Assembly: GCA_021798575.1 (NCBI GenBank)
Contig: JAJZGI010000018.1
Location: 1-38,275 of the forward strand
Length of the DNA: 38,275 nt
Source: Pseudomonadota bacterium
Lineage (GTDB): Bacteria; Pseudomonadota; Alphaproteobacteria; Acetobacterales; Acetobacteraceae
Reading direction: 5' to 3'
Shown here: in pieces, positions 25,590 through 35,800 of the stretch
Position numbering within the stretch: position 1 is the stretch's first letter
Layout of the letters: each line of letters starts with the position of its first letter
Notes under the pieces: model-generated
The model's input: only the letters and a program-made list of their open reading frames with translations
What the model was told of the DNA's origin: nothing
Database searches by the model: none
Made by a program: the position numbers and the translations under genes

Positions 25590-26528
25590 ATGGCCGACGA
25601 ATTCTCCCGAATCGCCACCTATTTCGCGCCGCTGGCGGGCATTGAGGGCAGGGGCCTCGCGGACGACGCCGCGGTGCTCACCCCACCACCCGGCCGCGAG
25701 CTGGTCCTCACCGTGGACCAGATGTTGGAGAGCGTGCATTTCCTGCCGGGTGACCCACCCGACCTCGTCGCCCGCAAGCTGCTGCGCCGCAACCTCTCAG
25801 ATCTCGCGGCGATGGGCGCCACGCCGCTTGGCTATCTCCTCACCACCGCGCTGCCCGCCACCACGCCGGAGACCTGGCTGGCGGGCTTCGCCCATGGCCT
25901 GGCACAGGACCAGAAAATCTACGGCATCAAACTATTCGGCGGGGATTCATCCGCCACACCGGGCAAAATCTCACTCAGCGCCACCTTGCTCGGCCACGTC
26001 GCCCCGGGTGCAGCACTTGGACGCAACGGCGCGCAGCCGGGGGATAATATCTGGGTGACCGGCACCATCGGCGACGCCGCACTCGGCCTGCAGGCGAGGC
26101 TGGGTAAACTGGCGGACCCTGGGGGCTATCTCACGTCCCGTTCCATGCTGCCCACGCCGCGTGTCGGGCTGGCGCTGGCCGGGCTGGTCCGCGCCGCCAT
26201 TGATATCTCCGATGGGCTGGTCCAAGACCTCGGGCATCTCTGCGCGGCCTCCGGCCTGCGCGCCGTAATCCGCGCCGGCCTCATTCCCGCTTCAGCCCAG
26301 GCGCTGGCGCTGGGCCCAGCCTGGCTAGAATCCCGCCTGACCGGCGGCGATGACTACGAGCTGCTGCTGGCCGTGCCGCCGGGCGGCGGCCCCGCGCTGA
26401 GGCTGGCCTGCGGGGCGGTGCCGGTCAAAAAAATCGGCGTGTTCCAGCCGGGTTCCGGAGTGCACGTGCTGGACGATAATGGGGGGGGGCTACCCCTTCA
26501 AACGCCGGGCTGGCGGCATTTCGGATAG
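25590..26528 (+). CDS. thiL: Thiamine-monophosphate kinase
   Basis: ThiL phosphorylates thiamine monophosphate to the active diphosphate with ATP. The PurM/ThiL family markers are clear: GLADDAAVL near the start, VDQMLESVHFLPGDPPDLVARKLLRRNLSDLAAMGATP, the FGGDSSATPGKISLS loop, AIDISDGLVQDLGHL, and TGGDDYELLL. Length 312 is typical. A run of nine G at 26481-26489 lies within the last 20 codons, so slipped-strand changes would swap only the final dozen or so residues. It follows the nusB terminator, so its own promoter or readthrough is needed. The end is 3 bp from the convergent HPP gene. Confidence 0.94.
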   Translation: MADEFSRIATYFAPLAGIEGRGLADDAAVLTPPPGRELVLTVDQMLESVHFLPGDPPDLVARKLLRRNLSDLAAMGATPLGYLLTTALPATTPETWLAGFAHGLAQDQKIYGIKLFGGDSSATPGKISLSATLLGHVAPGAALGRNGAQPGDNIWVTGTIGDAALGLQARLGKLADPGGYLTSRSMLPTPRVGLALAGLVRAAIDISDGLVQDLGHLCAASGLRAVIRAGLIPASAQALALGPAWLESRLTGGDDYELLLAVPPGGGPALRLACGAVPVKKIGVFQPGSGVHVLDDNGGGLPLQTPGWRHFG

Positions 26529-26531
26529 TCC

Positions 26532-27596
26532 TTATCCCAGAGCCGCCAGTAAATCCGTCTGCGTGAGCAGGCCCAGCACATGCGAGACGTCATCCACGAT
26601 CACCACGGCGTGGGTCCGGCCATTGGTCAGCGCCTCGACCTGGCTGAAAGCCGACGCGCTTGGGCTCGCGGTCACAGCGGGCACCATCGCGTCGGCGATC
26701 CGCGTTTTGCCGCTGGCGATGTCGCGCAGCCCGACGGTCCCCAGCAGGCGCTGCGATGCGTCGATCACCGGCAGGGTGCGGATATTATGCTCCAGCAGCA
26801 GACCCCGCGCAGCCTGGATATCGGCATCCGGCCCGATGGAGACGACATCGCGGGACATGATATCCCCGCAGATCAGATCGCCATGGGTACGGACGCGGGC
26901 GTGCCGCTCGATATGGCGGAGCAACTGCTCGAGGTCCTTGCGGTGGATATCGAAACTCTCGCCCAATTCGAGCAATGCCGCGTCGATATCCTCGTCCCGG
27001 AAGCGGGTTCGAAGCCCCGGTGCGGGGTCTTGGGTGGCGTGCGCGCTGGCGGGCTGGGGGGCCGGCACATGCGGGTAGCTATGCCGGGACACGCGATGAA
27101 AAACCCAGCCCAATGCGACCAGGACCACGCAGTTGAGAGCGACCGGAACAAAGGCGAAGGAGAATCCCGCCGCCGTTACGGCCGGGCCGCCGATGACGGC
27201 GGTGAGCGCCACGGCGCCGCCCGGCGGATGCAGCGTGCGGGTGAGGGACATGACGGCGATGGCGAGCCCGACACCGAGGCCGGAGGCGAGTACGGGGTCG
27301 GGCACCAGGCGGTGGGCCAGAATGCCGCACAGCGCCGAGAGCGTGTTGCCGCCGATGATCGGCCAGGGCTGCGCCATGGGGCTGGCGGGCGTCGCGAAGA
27401 GCAGGACCGAGGATGCGCCCATCGGCGCCACGATCAAAGGCAGCGCCGGCCCGTGCCCGAGGGCGAGCGCGCAGATCAGCCCGGTCAGGCTGATGCCGAC
27501 GAGCGCGCCCAGGCAGGCGATCATCCGGTCGCCCAGGGTCGCGCCTGCGATGATCGGCACGAACAGCTTGAAGGAGGGCCTTGGCATCAGCGACAA
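26532..27596 (-). CDS. HPP family membrane protein with C-terminal CBS domain pair
   Basis: The N-terminal half (about 25-170) has four or more hydrophobic segments and the signature TLHPPGGAVAL that names the HPP family. After a cytoplasmic linker with Pro/Gln and charged residues, two CBS motifs follow from about 240 (GDIMSRDVVSIGPDADIQ and IADAMVPAVTASPSASAFSQ), a module that usually binds adenosine nucleotides. HPP proteins have been linked to nitrite and similar anion transport in plastids, but bacterial functions are poorly known. At 354 residues it matches HPP-CBS proteins. Its end is separated by 3 bp from thiL on the other strand. Confidence 0.85.
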   Translation of the reverse strand: MSLMPRPSFKLFVPIIAGATLGDRMIACLGALVGISLTGLICALALGHGPALPLIVAPMGASSVLLFATPASPMAQPWPIIGGNTLSALCGILAHRLVPDPVLASGLGVGLAIAVMSLTRTLHPPGGAVALTAVIGGPAVTAAGFSFAFVPVALNCVVLVALGWVFHRVSRHSYPHVPAPQPASAHATQDPAPGLRTRFRDEDIDAALLELGESFDIHRKDLEQLLRHIERHARVRTHGDLICGDIMSRDVVSIGPDADIQAARGLLLEHNIRTLPVIDASQRLLGTVGLRDIASGKTRIADAMVPAVTASPSASAFSQVEALTNGRTHAVVIVDDVSHVLGLLTQTDLLAALG

Positions 27597-27672
27597 CCGC
27601 GCGGCTTATGGGCTGGCATGTTCATCCTTCCGGGCGGATTATCTCATTTGAAGAATACACATGATCCGTTGA

Positions 27673-28728
27673 TCAGCCAAGCGGGTGCAGCAGCTCATGG
27701 ATGAACCCGAGCTTGCCGATCACCGCTTCGCTCAGCACGAAGGGATATAGATCAGCCAGCCCCATGCTGCGGTTCAGGCTGTTCATCGCAAAAGTGAGCG
27801 GCAGCCATGCTTCGATCAGTTGGGCGATTGATTTTGCATGATGCGGGTTGAAGTCGATATCCGCATGGAGATCATGGTTGCTGGTGCTGGCCGGGTGGAT
27901 TTGCAGCCCGAAGGAGCTGGCGGTCTCCAGCGTATCGACAATATGCAGATAATGCGCCCAGGTCTCGGCAAAATCCTCCCAGGGGTGCGCGCTCGCATAG
28001 GCGGAGATAAAGCGGTCCTGCCAATCCGCCGGCGCGCCTTTCGCATAATATTGCTGGAGCGCCGTGGCATAATCCGCGCGTTCATCGCCGAACACGGCGC
28101 GGCATTGGGACAATTTCTCGCCATCCTGCACTAGTATATCCCAGAAATAATGCCCGACCTCATGGCGGAAATGCCCGAGCAAAGTGCGGTAGGGCTCGCG
28201 CATCTGGGCGCGCAGTCTCTCCCGTGCCGCGTCATCGGCCTCGGCCAGATTGATGGTGATCAGCCCATCCTCATGCCCGGTGAGAATCCTCGGCCCGGCG
28301 CCCGGCGCATCGGCCAGAAAATCGAAGGTCAGCGCGTGAGCCGGATCGTCATTGAAATTGGGAAGTTTCAGGCCGAGGGCGATGAGGCTGTAGAACAGCC
28401 GGTGCTTGGCGGCCTCCATCCGCTGCCAGCGCGGCAGGTTCTCCCCCTGCGTCAGGTCCGGGATGGTGTGGTTGTGCCGGCACGCGGCGCAAAAATCATC
28501 GCTCCCATCCGCCGCCACCAGCCAGTTACAGGCATCCCGCCCGGCATTGCGGCAGAACCGCAGGCGGGTGGGCTCGCCCACCACGGGCAGGAAAACCTCG
28601 CTGTCCGCGCGCAGGGTGATCAATTTTAGGTGATCAGCCAGAAAACCGAGAGTCTGGCCGCATTTCTGGCAGAGACGATTCTCAAAAAAAATCGTCTGTC
28701 CGCATTCCTGGCATTTGAAGAGGCGCAT
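27673..28728 (-). CDS. Zinc-ribbon putative zincin metallopeptidase
   Basis: The N-terminus carries CxxC pairs at 6/9 and 20/23, and further Cys pairs near 59-83, so it is likely to hold structural zinc. The catalytic signature is HEVGH at 189-193 (RHEVGHYFWD). The third ligand is probably the Glu of DFAETWAHYLHI further on. This fits the family of putative zinc-binding peptidases with an N-terminal ribbon and no signal peptide. Substrates are unknown to me. Its only ribosome-binding site, AGGG, lies inside the stem of the upstream terminator and six T separate it from the ATG, so translation may depend on readthrough. Length is 351 residues. Confidence 0.82.
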   Translation of the reverse strand: MRLFKCQECGQTIFFENRLCQKCGQTLGFLADHLKLITLRADSEVFLPVVGEPTRLRFCRNAGRDACNWLVAADGSDDFCAACRHNHTIPDLTQGENLPRWQRMEAAKHRLFYSLIALGLKLPNFNDDPAHALTFDFLADAPGAGPRILTGHEDGLITINLAEADDAARERLRAQMREPYRTLLGHFRHEVGHYFWDILVQDGEKLSQCRAVFGDERADYATALQQYYAKGAPADWQDRFISAYASAHPWEDFAETWAHYLHIVDTLETASSFGLQIHPASTSNHDLHADIDFNPHHAKSIAQLIEAWLPLTFAMNSLNRSMGLADLYPFVLSEAVIGKLGFIHELLHPLG

Positions 28729-28761
28729 AAAAAACCCTGCACACGAGATACCGCGTCAGGG
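28729..28761 (-). terminator. Intrinsic terminator after rpmG, containing the ribosome-binding site of the next gene
   Basis: On the minus strand a stem CCCTG-ACGCG pairs with CGTGT-g-CAGGG (one bulged G, one G-U pair) around a 6-base loop, followed by six T. The T-run ends directly at the ATG of the peptidase gene at 28728. The 3' arm CAGGG is the only sequence that could bind the ribosome for that gene. Confidence 0.75.
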
Positions 28762-28805
28762 TCATATGGGGCAAAATCATGCCCAACCAAGCTGAAATAA
28801 GTGGA

Positions 28806-28973
28806 TTATTTGATCTTGGCTTCCTTGAACTTCACGTGTTTGCGCACGATCGGGTCGTATTTGTTCAATTCCAGCTTCGTGGTCTGCGCGCGCGCGTTCT
28901 TTTTGGTCACATAAAAATAACCAGTGTCGGCGGTGGACACGAGCTTGATCTGAACGACGTTAGACTTTGCCAT
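28806..28973 (-). CDS. rpmG: 50S ribosomal protein L33
   Basis: A 55-residue frame reads [19 protein letters not shown] and ends KFKEAKIK, matching L33. It contains no cysteine pairs, so it is the zinc-independent form. A GGAGAGAG ribosome-binding site lies upstream of the start. L33 sits near the E site of the large subunit. It follows the S41 peptidase gene by 77 bp and is followed by an intrinsic terminator. Confidence 0.95.
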   Translation of the reverse strand: MAKSNVVQIKLVSTADTGYFYVTKKNARAQTTKLELNKYDPIVRKHVKFKEAKIK

Positions 28974-29050
28974 GATAACTCTCTCCAGGAATGCGCCCTA
29001 TGCCGCATTTCGCCCGCCATCGTCAAGCCGGGTTTTGCCGCATAGCTATC

Positions 29051-30568
29051 TCAGGGCAGCAGCGCCGCCTGGTAGGCGGTGTTGTTTTTCAGCAAAAACG
29101 CCGCCGCGGTCATGTCCAGCCCGCCGCCGATATCCGCCGGGCAATGGTCCCGTACGGCGAGGATATTCTCCACATTCGCGCCGGGGCGCATGGCCCGGGA
29201 CTGCGCCAGCACCGGGCCCATCAGGTTCTTGCCTTGTGCGAGTGCGGCGAGCTGGCTCTCCAGCGCCAGGTCTCCCAGGCTGGTGCACACCTGTGGCATC
29301 ACCCCCAGCGTTTGCAGCGGCCAGCCGAGCGGTGCCAACACGCGGCTCCAGGTGATGAATAATTCCCCGCCGTCGGGCAGGGTGGTGACCGTCTGCACCA
29401 GCCCCTTGCCCAATGTCTCGGAGCCCACCACCACGGCGCGCCGGTTGTCAGACAAGGCAGCGGATAGAATCTCCGCCGCGCTCGCGGTCTGGCCGTCGAC
29501 CAGCACGATGATCTTCACGCCGTCCATCAGGTCCGAGCCCTCGGCCACGAAATTCCGGTCGGCGTCGGGGTCGCGCCCGGCAGCCTCCGCGATTGGCCCG
29601 GAAGGCATGAGCGTATCGGCCACCAGCACCGCCTGGCGCAGCACGCCGCCCCGGTTGCCCCGCAAATCCAGCACCAGCCCGGCGGGCGCGCCGCCCTGCA
29701 TGGCGGCGGCCAGGGCGGACGAGAACTGGTCGCTGGTGCCCTTGTTGAACTCGGTGATCTTGAACGTAACCGTACCCGGCGCCAGTGAGGGCTCGGCGAA
29801 CACGCTCTGCGGCGGGATCAGCGCGCGCACCAGGGTCACGGTCTGCGGCGTGGGGTCAGGCGGGATAAGCAGGTCCAGAGACACGCTGCTGCCGTAAATG
29901 CCGGGCATCGCTGCATTCATGCGGGCAACATCGCCGGGGTAGGCCGGCTGGTTGTTCCACTTCAGCACCTGGGTGCCTGGCACCAGCCCGGCATTCTCCG
30001 CCGGGCTGTCGGCCGCCACGGCGGAGATGATCACCTGCGGCCCCTGTGCCGCGAAGGTCAACCCGCTGCCAGCCAGGCCGGTGATCATGAGCTGGTCCTG
30101 CGCCGCCTGGATCGGCGGCTCATAGCGCGAATAGGGGTCGAAATGGTTGAATAATTCATCGAAAAAACTGCTGATGACGCCTTGCGTTCCGGCCTGCTGC
30201 AAGGCGGGTGAGGCGTTGAACGCGGCGGCGGCGATCTGCGCCGCAGCGTGGCCCCAGCCCTGCGCATCGCCCGCCGGCGGGGCGGCCAGCGCCATGATGA
30301 GCTGGTTGGGCCCATAGAGCCTGATCTGCCCGTCCTGTAGGGTGGCGTTCAGGTCCGGGTCCAGCGCCGCCAGCCCGTTCAAGCCCCAGATCGTCATCTG
30401 CGGAATCGTGAGCGGTTGGAGTGAGCGCGGCGCGATGTACGACAATGCCGCACCCCACACGGCGGCGGCGGTCGCCGTGCCAAAAGCGGCAGGCGGAACC
30501 ACGGCCTGGCTCCAGGCCGCCAGCGGCATGAGCACACAGACCACGAATATAACCGCCGCCCGCCTCAC
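29051..30568 (-). CDS. S41 family C-terminal processing-type serine peptidase
   Basis: A signal peptide (MRRAAVIFVVCVLMPLAAWSQ) exports the protein to the periplasm. The family element NHFDPYSRYE is at about 141-150, a PDZ domain at about 155-225, and the catalytic core follows. The nucleophile Ser363 is in DGQTASAAEI and the general base Lys388 is in SETLGKGLVQ, 25 residues apart as in CtpA. The oxyanion segment LDLRGNRGG is at about 310-318. Relatives degrade or process C-termini of envelope proteins. It overlaps rnr by 4 bp and lies upstream of rpmG, an order seen in related alphaproteobacteria. Length 505. Confidence 0.88.
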   Translation of the reverse strand: MRRAAVIFVVCVLMPLAAWSQAVVPPAAFGTATAAAVWGAALSYIAPRSLQPLTIPQMTIWGLNGLAALDPDLNATLQDGQIRLYGPNQLIMALAAPPAGDAQGWGHAAAQIAAAAFNASPALQQAGTQGVISSFFDELFNHFDPYSRYEPPIQAAQDQLMITGLAGSGLTFAAQGPQVIISAVAADSPAENAGLVPGTQVLKWNNQPAYPGDVARMNAAMPGIYGSSVSLDLLIPPDPTPQTVTLVRALIPPQSVFAEPSLAPGTVTFKITEFNKGTSDQFSSALAAAMQGGAPAGLVLDLRGNRGGVLRQAVLVADTLMPSGPIAEAAGRDPDADRNFVAEGSDLMDGVKIIVLVDGQTASAAEILSAALSDNRRAVVVGSETLGKGLVQTVTTLPDGGELFITWSRVLAPLGWPLQTLGVMPQVCTSLGDLALESQLAALAQGKNLMGPVLAQSRAMRPGANVENILAVRDHCPADIGGGLDMTAAAFLLKNNTAYQAALLP

Positions 30569-32631
30569 CTCTGGCGTTTCGCTTTAGGTCTGCGTGGCGC
30601 GGGCCTGGCGCGTGCGGCATCACGCGGCGCGGGCGCGTCCTGCCGTGCCAGAGCGAACAACAGCCCGCCTGTCACCGGGCGTGCTTCCATCAGCCGCACT
30701 TCCAGGCGCTGCGCCAACTGGTAGGTCTTGCGGCTGCGTTTGCCGATCAGGCTCTGTGTCGCCTCGTCATGCATCCAAAAATCATCAGGCAGGCTCGCCA
30801 TGCTCAGGAATCCACTGGCACCATTCTCGGGCAGGGTGACAAACAGCCCGAACTTCGTCACGCCCGAAATGCGGCCGGTGAAGGATTCTCCCACGCAGTG
30901 TTGCAGAAACAGCGCAAGATAACGGTCGGTCGAATCGCGTTCGGCCAGGGTCGCACGCCGCTCGGTCGCGGTAATCTGTTCGGCGGCGTCGGCAAAGCGG
31001 GCGATATCGTCGGGCGAGAGCCCATCGTTACCCAATTTGAGGGCGCTGATCAGCGCGCGGTGTACCAGCAGGTCGGCGTAGCGGCGGATCGGCGAGGTGA
31101 AATGCGCGTAGCGCGTGAGCGCCAGGCCAAAATGCCCGATATTGTCGGGGGAGTATTCCGCCTGGCTCTGGCTGCGCAGCACGGTCTCGTTCACCAGCTG
31201 CGCCATCCCGGTCCCCGCAACCTGTTTCAGCACCCGGTCCAGGTCGCGCGGGTGTAGCTGGTCGCCCGGTTGCAGGGAGATGTCGAGCGTACCCAGAAAG
31301 GCGCGTAGGTGATCCAGCTTCTCGGCGCTCGGCGGCGCGTGCACCCGGTACATGCAGGGCTGGTGGTGATGCTCCAGCGCCTCGGCGGCGCAGACATTGG
31401 CGAGGATCATGAACTCCTCGATCAGCCGGTGGCTGTCCAGCCTGGGGCGCGGTGCGATATTGCGCACCTGCCCGTCCTCGCCCAGCTCCACCTTGCGCTC
31501 CGGCAGGTCCAGGTCCAGCGTGCCGCGCGCCGTGCGCGCCGCCTGCAACGCGGCAAAAGCGGCGTAGAGCGGCGCATGGCTGGCCGGGTCACGCTCGAAT
31601 TCCTCCTGCACCTGCTCATAGGTCTTGCGCGCCGCCGAGCGCATCAGCCCGCGCCCGAATCTATGGGACTGTTTTGTTCCGTGCGCGTCGATATGCATCT
31701 CCACGAACATGCAGCCGCGCGGCTCGCCGGGCTTCAGGCTGCACCAGCCGTTGGAGAGCGCCTCCGGCAGCATGGGGATCACCCGGTCGGGGAAGTAGCA
31801 GGAGTTCCCACGCTCACGGGCGGCTTTATCCAGCGCGGAGCCGGGCTTCACATAATGCGCGACATCGGCGATCGCCACGATCAGCCGGTAGCCATGCCCG
31901 GCGGGTTCGGCAAACACCGCATCGTCAAAATCCCTGGCGTCCGCGCCATCGATGGTGATGAGCGGCACTTCGCGCAAATCCATGCGGCGGCCCAGCGGCG
32001 TGGCTCTGGCGGCCTGCGCCTCGCGCAACGCCGATTCCGAGAAGTCGATCGGGATACCGTGCGTGGCGATGGCGATCAGGCTGACCGAACGCGCGTCGCT
32101 CGCCAAGCCGAGCCGTTCCGTGATGCGCGCGGGTTTCGGCCCCATGAATTTTCCGCCCGGCAGCGGCTCAGCCCGCACGATCTCATCGGCCTGCGCGCCC
32201 ATGCTCTCACCCGGCGGGACGGTCCATTCGGCTTTTTGCCGCCGGTCGGTCGGCTCGATCCGCCCGCCTTGGGGATGCGCGCGAAACACGCCGACGATGC
32301 TGCCCATTTGCTCGGCCAAGCGCCGGAGCGTGCGGCCCTCATATTTATCCGCGCCGATCGGCTTCAGCCGTGCCAGCACCCGCGCACCGGGCGCCAGCGC
32401 CGCCTGGCCACGCGCCTCGGCCGCCATGAAAATAATCGGCGGGCGGCCTGGGCCACCCCACGCCACAGGCCGGGCCAGCGCCTCACCGTCGCGGCCGATC
32501 CCCGTGACCTCCACCACCGCCGTCTCGGGCAGTCTGCCGGCCTGGCGGCGGTCGATGAATTTTGCATCCCGGCGGGGTAGCGCTTTCGGCTTCGGCGGCT
32601 TTTTACGGGGCTTTTTAACAACGGACTTCAT
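30565..32631 (-). CDS. rnr: Ribonuclease R (RNB-domain 3'-5' exoribonuclease)
   Basis: It degrades structured RNA from the 3' end. After a Lys/Arg-rich start, cold-shock/OB domains occupy about 35-170, and the RNB catalytic domain has IDGADARDFDDAV at about 228-239, with the metal-binding Asp residues. YFPDRVIPMLPEALSNG and the HFTSPIRRYADLLVH motif complete it. An S1 RNA-binding domain (SFTGRISGVTKFGLFVTL) lies near 590-660, then a basic tail. At 688 residues it is shorter than E. coli RNase R (about 813), because the N-terminal helix-turn-helix domain is absent. A GAAGAGAA purine run precedes the start. The gene continues into the S41 peptidase gene with a 4-bp overlap. Confidence 0.93.
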   Translation of the reverse strand: MKSVVKKPRKKPPKPKALPRRDAKFIDRRQAGRLPETAVVEVTGIGRDGEALARPVAWGGPGRPPIIFMAAEARGQAALAPGARVLARLKPIGADKYEGRTLRRLAEQMGSIVGVFRAHPQGGRIEPTDRRQKAEWTVPPGESMGAQADEIVRAEPLPGGKFMGPKPARITERLGLASDARSVSLIAIATHGIPIDFSESALREAQAARATPLGRRMDLREVPLITIDGADARDFDDAVFAEPAGHGYRLIVAIADVAHYVKPGSALDKAARERGNSCYFPDRVIPMLPEALSNGWCSLKPGEPRGCMFVEMHIDAHGTKQSHRFGRGLMRSAARKTYEQVQEEFERDPASHAPLYAAFAALQAARTARGTLDLDLPERKVELGEDGQVRNIAPRPRLDSHRLIEEFMILANVCAAEALEHHHQPCMYRVHAPPSAEKLDHLRAFLGTLDISLQPGDQLHPRDLDRVLKQVAGTGMAQLVNETVLRSQSQAEYSPDNIGHFGLALTRYAHFTSPIRRYADLLVHRALISALKLGNDGLSPDDIARFADAAEQITATERRATLAERDSTDRYLALFLQHCVGESFTGRISGVTKFGLFVTLPENGASGFLSMASLPDDFWMHDEATQSLIGKRSRKTYQLAQRLEVRLMEARPVTGGLLFALARQDAPAPRDAARARPAPRRPKAKRQR

Positions 32632-32800
32632 ATTCTCTTCATATGGGCAAAAGCCGCGTCGCCGCCACTGGCATAATTCATCCTCTACCCCGCGTGGCGC
32701 AGAAGATCAGTTCCGAGCTTATACAATTTCAGAGAGATAAAATCTACGATCGAAATAATCCAAGGTTGTTTTCATCTCAGCATCTGTGTAGCCTTTTTGG

Positions 32801-35800
32801 GTGAGCAGGCCACCCGAAATTCTCAACCCCGCGACCCTCACCGTGCTGGGTGGTAACCCCACGCTCTCCTCGCTGGCCGTGTTGCCGCCGGGTGGCATTT
32901 CGCTCAGCGGTTTTCCGGGTCAGCTCAGCCTGCAAATCATCGCGGGCAACGCCGCGGCTTTGCTCTCCGCCAGCGCCATTGGCGGGGCTGTGGTGACGGG
33001 CAACGGCAACACGCTCAGCCTGAGTGGCTCGGCGCTCCAGGTGAACGATGCGCTGGCCAGCCTGGAGCTGACCGAGCCGACCGGCGCCGGTTTTGATGTC
33101 CTCAGCCTGTCCGCCACGGCACCCGGCCTGGCGGCGCAGACCGCCATCGCGGTGGATATCATTCCACCCACCGGCCCGGCTTTTGTGGCACCGGCCACGC
33201 TCGTCACCATCGCCCCCAACGCGCTGGACAGCCTGCCGTATCTGTACCTCAGCGACCCGATCGCCAGTGGCCTGGCACAGATGGGCCTGGGCCAGCAGGA
33301 GACTCTCAACCTCACCCTGGCCGTGCCCTCGGGCGTATTGTTTTTGCCCGGCTATTCGGACACCAGCCCGATTGCCGCCACCGGCCTTGGCACCGGGGAG
33401 ATCATCCTCAACCTCACCGCCGATGATATCGGCGCGCTCAACAGCCTGCTCTCGGGCCTGGAATTTGCCGGGCCGAGCCTGGCCGGCGGGGAGGAGCTGA
33501 GCTACGCACTGCGTAACCTCGCGGGCGTGCTGCCCGGCGCGCTCAGCTTTGGCAATATATTTCTCAACGTGGCGGGACCACCCGGGCCGGGTGGCACGCT
33601 GGCGGCTGGCAGCCAGACCGCCATTCTGGGGGATGCGACTTTCAGTGGCGGCGCGCCCATTACCGGCACGACCAGCGTGCTGGGCAATGTCGAGGCCGCG
33701 AGCGGTGTGGCGCTCACCCCCACGGGTAATCTGGAGTTGCCGGATAACACGCTCTTCCTTGGCGGCACGAGTCTGGATTTTGGCAGCCTTGGCGCCAACG
33801 CGCTGGGGCTGGGCGGGGCGCTGGTCATCGGCGACGGCGCGGATCTCTCCGGCCCACTCTCGCTAGGGCCTGCGAGCAGCCTGGATTTCAACGGCGTGCT
33901 CACCAGCGGCGGGGCGGAGACGCAAAACTACCAACAGGCCGTCACGTTGGCCGCGGGGGCGATTCTCAGCGGCAATGGCACGCTGCTGGCGGGCAATTTC
34001 TCGGAATCCGGCCTTATCTCCGGCCCTGGCACGCTGGCCGCTTTGGGTGGGGAGAGTCTGTTCGTCTCGGCGGGCAGCATCGGCGGTGGCGCGGACCTCG
34101 CGGTCGGCCCTGGCGGTGTGATGGTTCTGGGGCCTGTCACCCCGCTGTTTGGGGTGTTCGATTCCACGCCGCTGACCATCGATAGTTCCGTCACGCTCAG
34201 TTTTCTCAGCAATGCCGGAGCCACGCCCATCACCGGCGGTTATGCGGGCACGCTGGGCGGTGCTGGCGGGGCCTTCGTCATCAACGGGCCGCAGGTCTTC
34301 TCAGGCCACATCACCGGTTTTGCGCCGGGGGACGCGCTCATCTTCCCCGGGCTTGCGAATCTCACCCTGCTGAATGAAACCCCAGGCTCCTTCACCGTCG
34401 CCGGGATCGATAATGCCGGCTCCACGGTGAGCTATATCATCGACGCCAGCACGCCTGCCGGGGCGAGCCCCGCGGTTGCGTATGACGCCGCGGGCGACGC
34501 CGAGGTAGTGCTGCGTCCGGCGGTCACCGTGCTCACGCAGGCGGTAGGTTTTGTCGAGACCTCAGGCGTCGCCCAGCCGCTGCCCGGGCTCAGCCTGGAG
34601 CTCGCCTATGCCACCACCCAGAGCCTCGCGTGCACGCTTTCCACCGCGCATGGGCTGCTCAGCGCCAGCGGCGTTGCGCCCGCCGGGAGCATCACGCTCT
34701 CCGCCGGCGGCATCGCGGCGCTGAACGCGCAGCTTGGCAGCCTCACCTACACCGGCACCGGTGTGGCGGATGTGCTCACCCTCACCAGCGCCAGCGGCGC
34801 GCTCATGGGTTTGTCCGCGGCGGTTGGCATCGGCGTGGTTGTGCCTGGAATCGTGGATGGCAACACCGCAACCGAGTTCAGCGCGGCGCAGAGCGTCACC
34901 TTTGGCAACACCGGCTCGCTCGCCTTGTTCAGCACCCCGGCGGCGCTGGGTGAGCTGCTGATCGGCGGGGCCACCGAGTTTGCCGCCCCGATACAGGCCA
35001 GCGGCGTCGCGGGCACCGCGCTGGTGGTGGACGGCGGTGCTACCGCCATTTTCAACGCCGCCGCAACGGCGAGGCTCGGCGGGAATATTATCATCGGCGA
35101 CAGCGCCGGGGCGGGCACGCTGGCTATTCTCACCACCGGCTTTTCCGCCAGCGGCGACCTCACGCTGGCCGTGGGCAGTGCGGCGGATGTTCTGGGCAGC
35201 CTGGGGCTGGGTGGCACGTTGGATATCGGCACCGGGCAGATGGACCTCACCGGGGAATTCAGCGCCTCGGGGCTGAGCCTGGGCAGCGCGGGCGGCTTTT
35301 TCGCGGGCGGGAACGCCAGCGCGCAGCTGGGCAATACGGCGGATTCCGGCACGCTGGTGCTGGCCGGGGCCGCGCAGGCGCAGGGCGGGAATTTTCTGCT
35401 CGTCGGCGGCGGCATGCTGGATCTGGGCGGTACCTCCAGCCTTGGCCTGGGCGGAGCATTGCAGGCGCAGGCCGGTGGGCAGGCGCAGATCGGCGCCGAT
35501 GCCACACTCCAGACCTCCCTGGCGGTGCTGGGCGGTGCGATGACCGATTCCGGGCTGATATCGGCTGAAAATTCGACCATCACGGGGCAGTTCAGCCTGG
35601 CGGGCGGCACGTTTGTAAGCCAGAGCCTCAATCTGGCGGGCACGCTGGCGGGGTTCGGCGTGCTGGATGCCGCCAGCCTCAGCGGCGGTGGTGTGTTGCG
35701 GGCGCAGGATGGTGCCCTGCGGGTTGGCGGCAGTGTGAGTGGCAGTATTGGCATCGAACTGGCGGGCGGTTCCGCCCTCGAGCTTACCCAGGGCTTCGCG

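Noticed and set aside
32632-32800. Regulatory elements between rnr and the Hint gene
   Set aside because: The 169-bp divergent gap is AT-rich and must contain promoters, but I could not pick out convincing -35/-10 pairs or dyads by eye.
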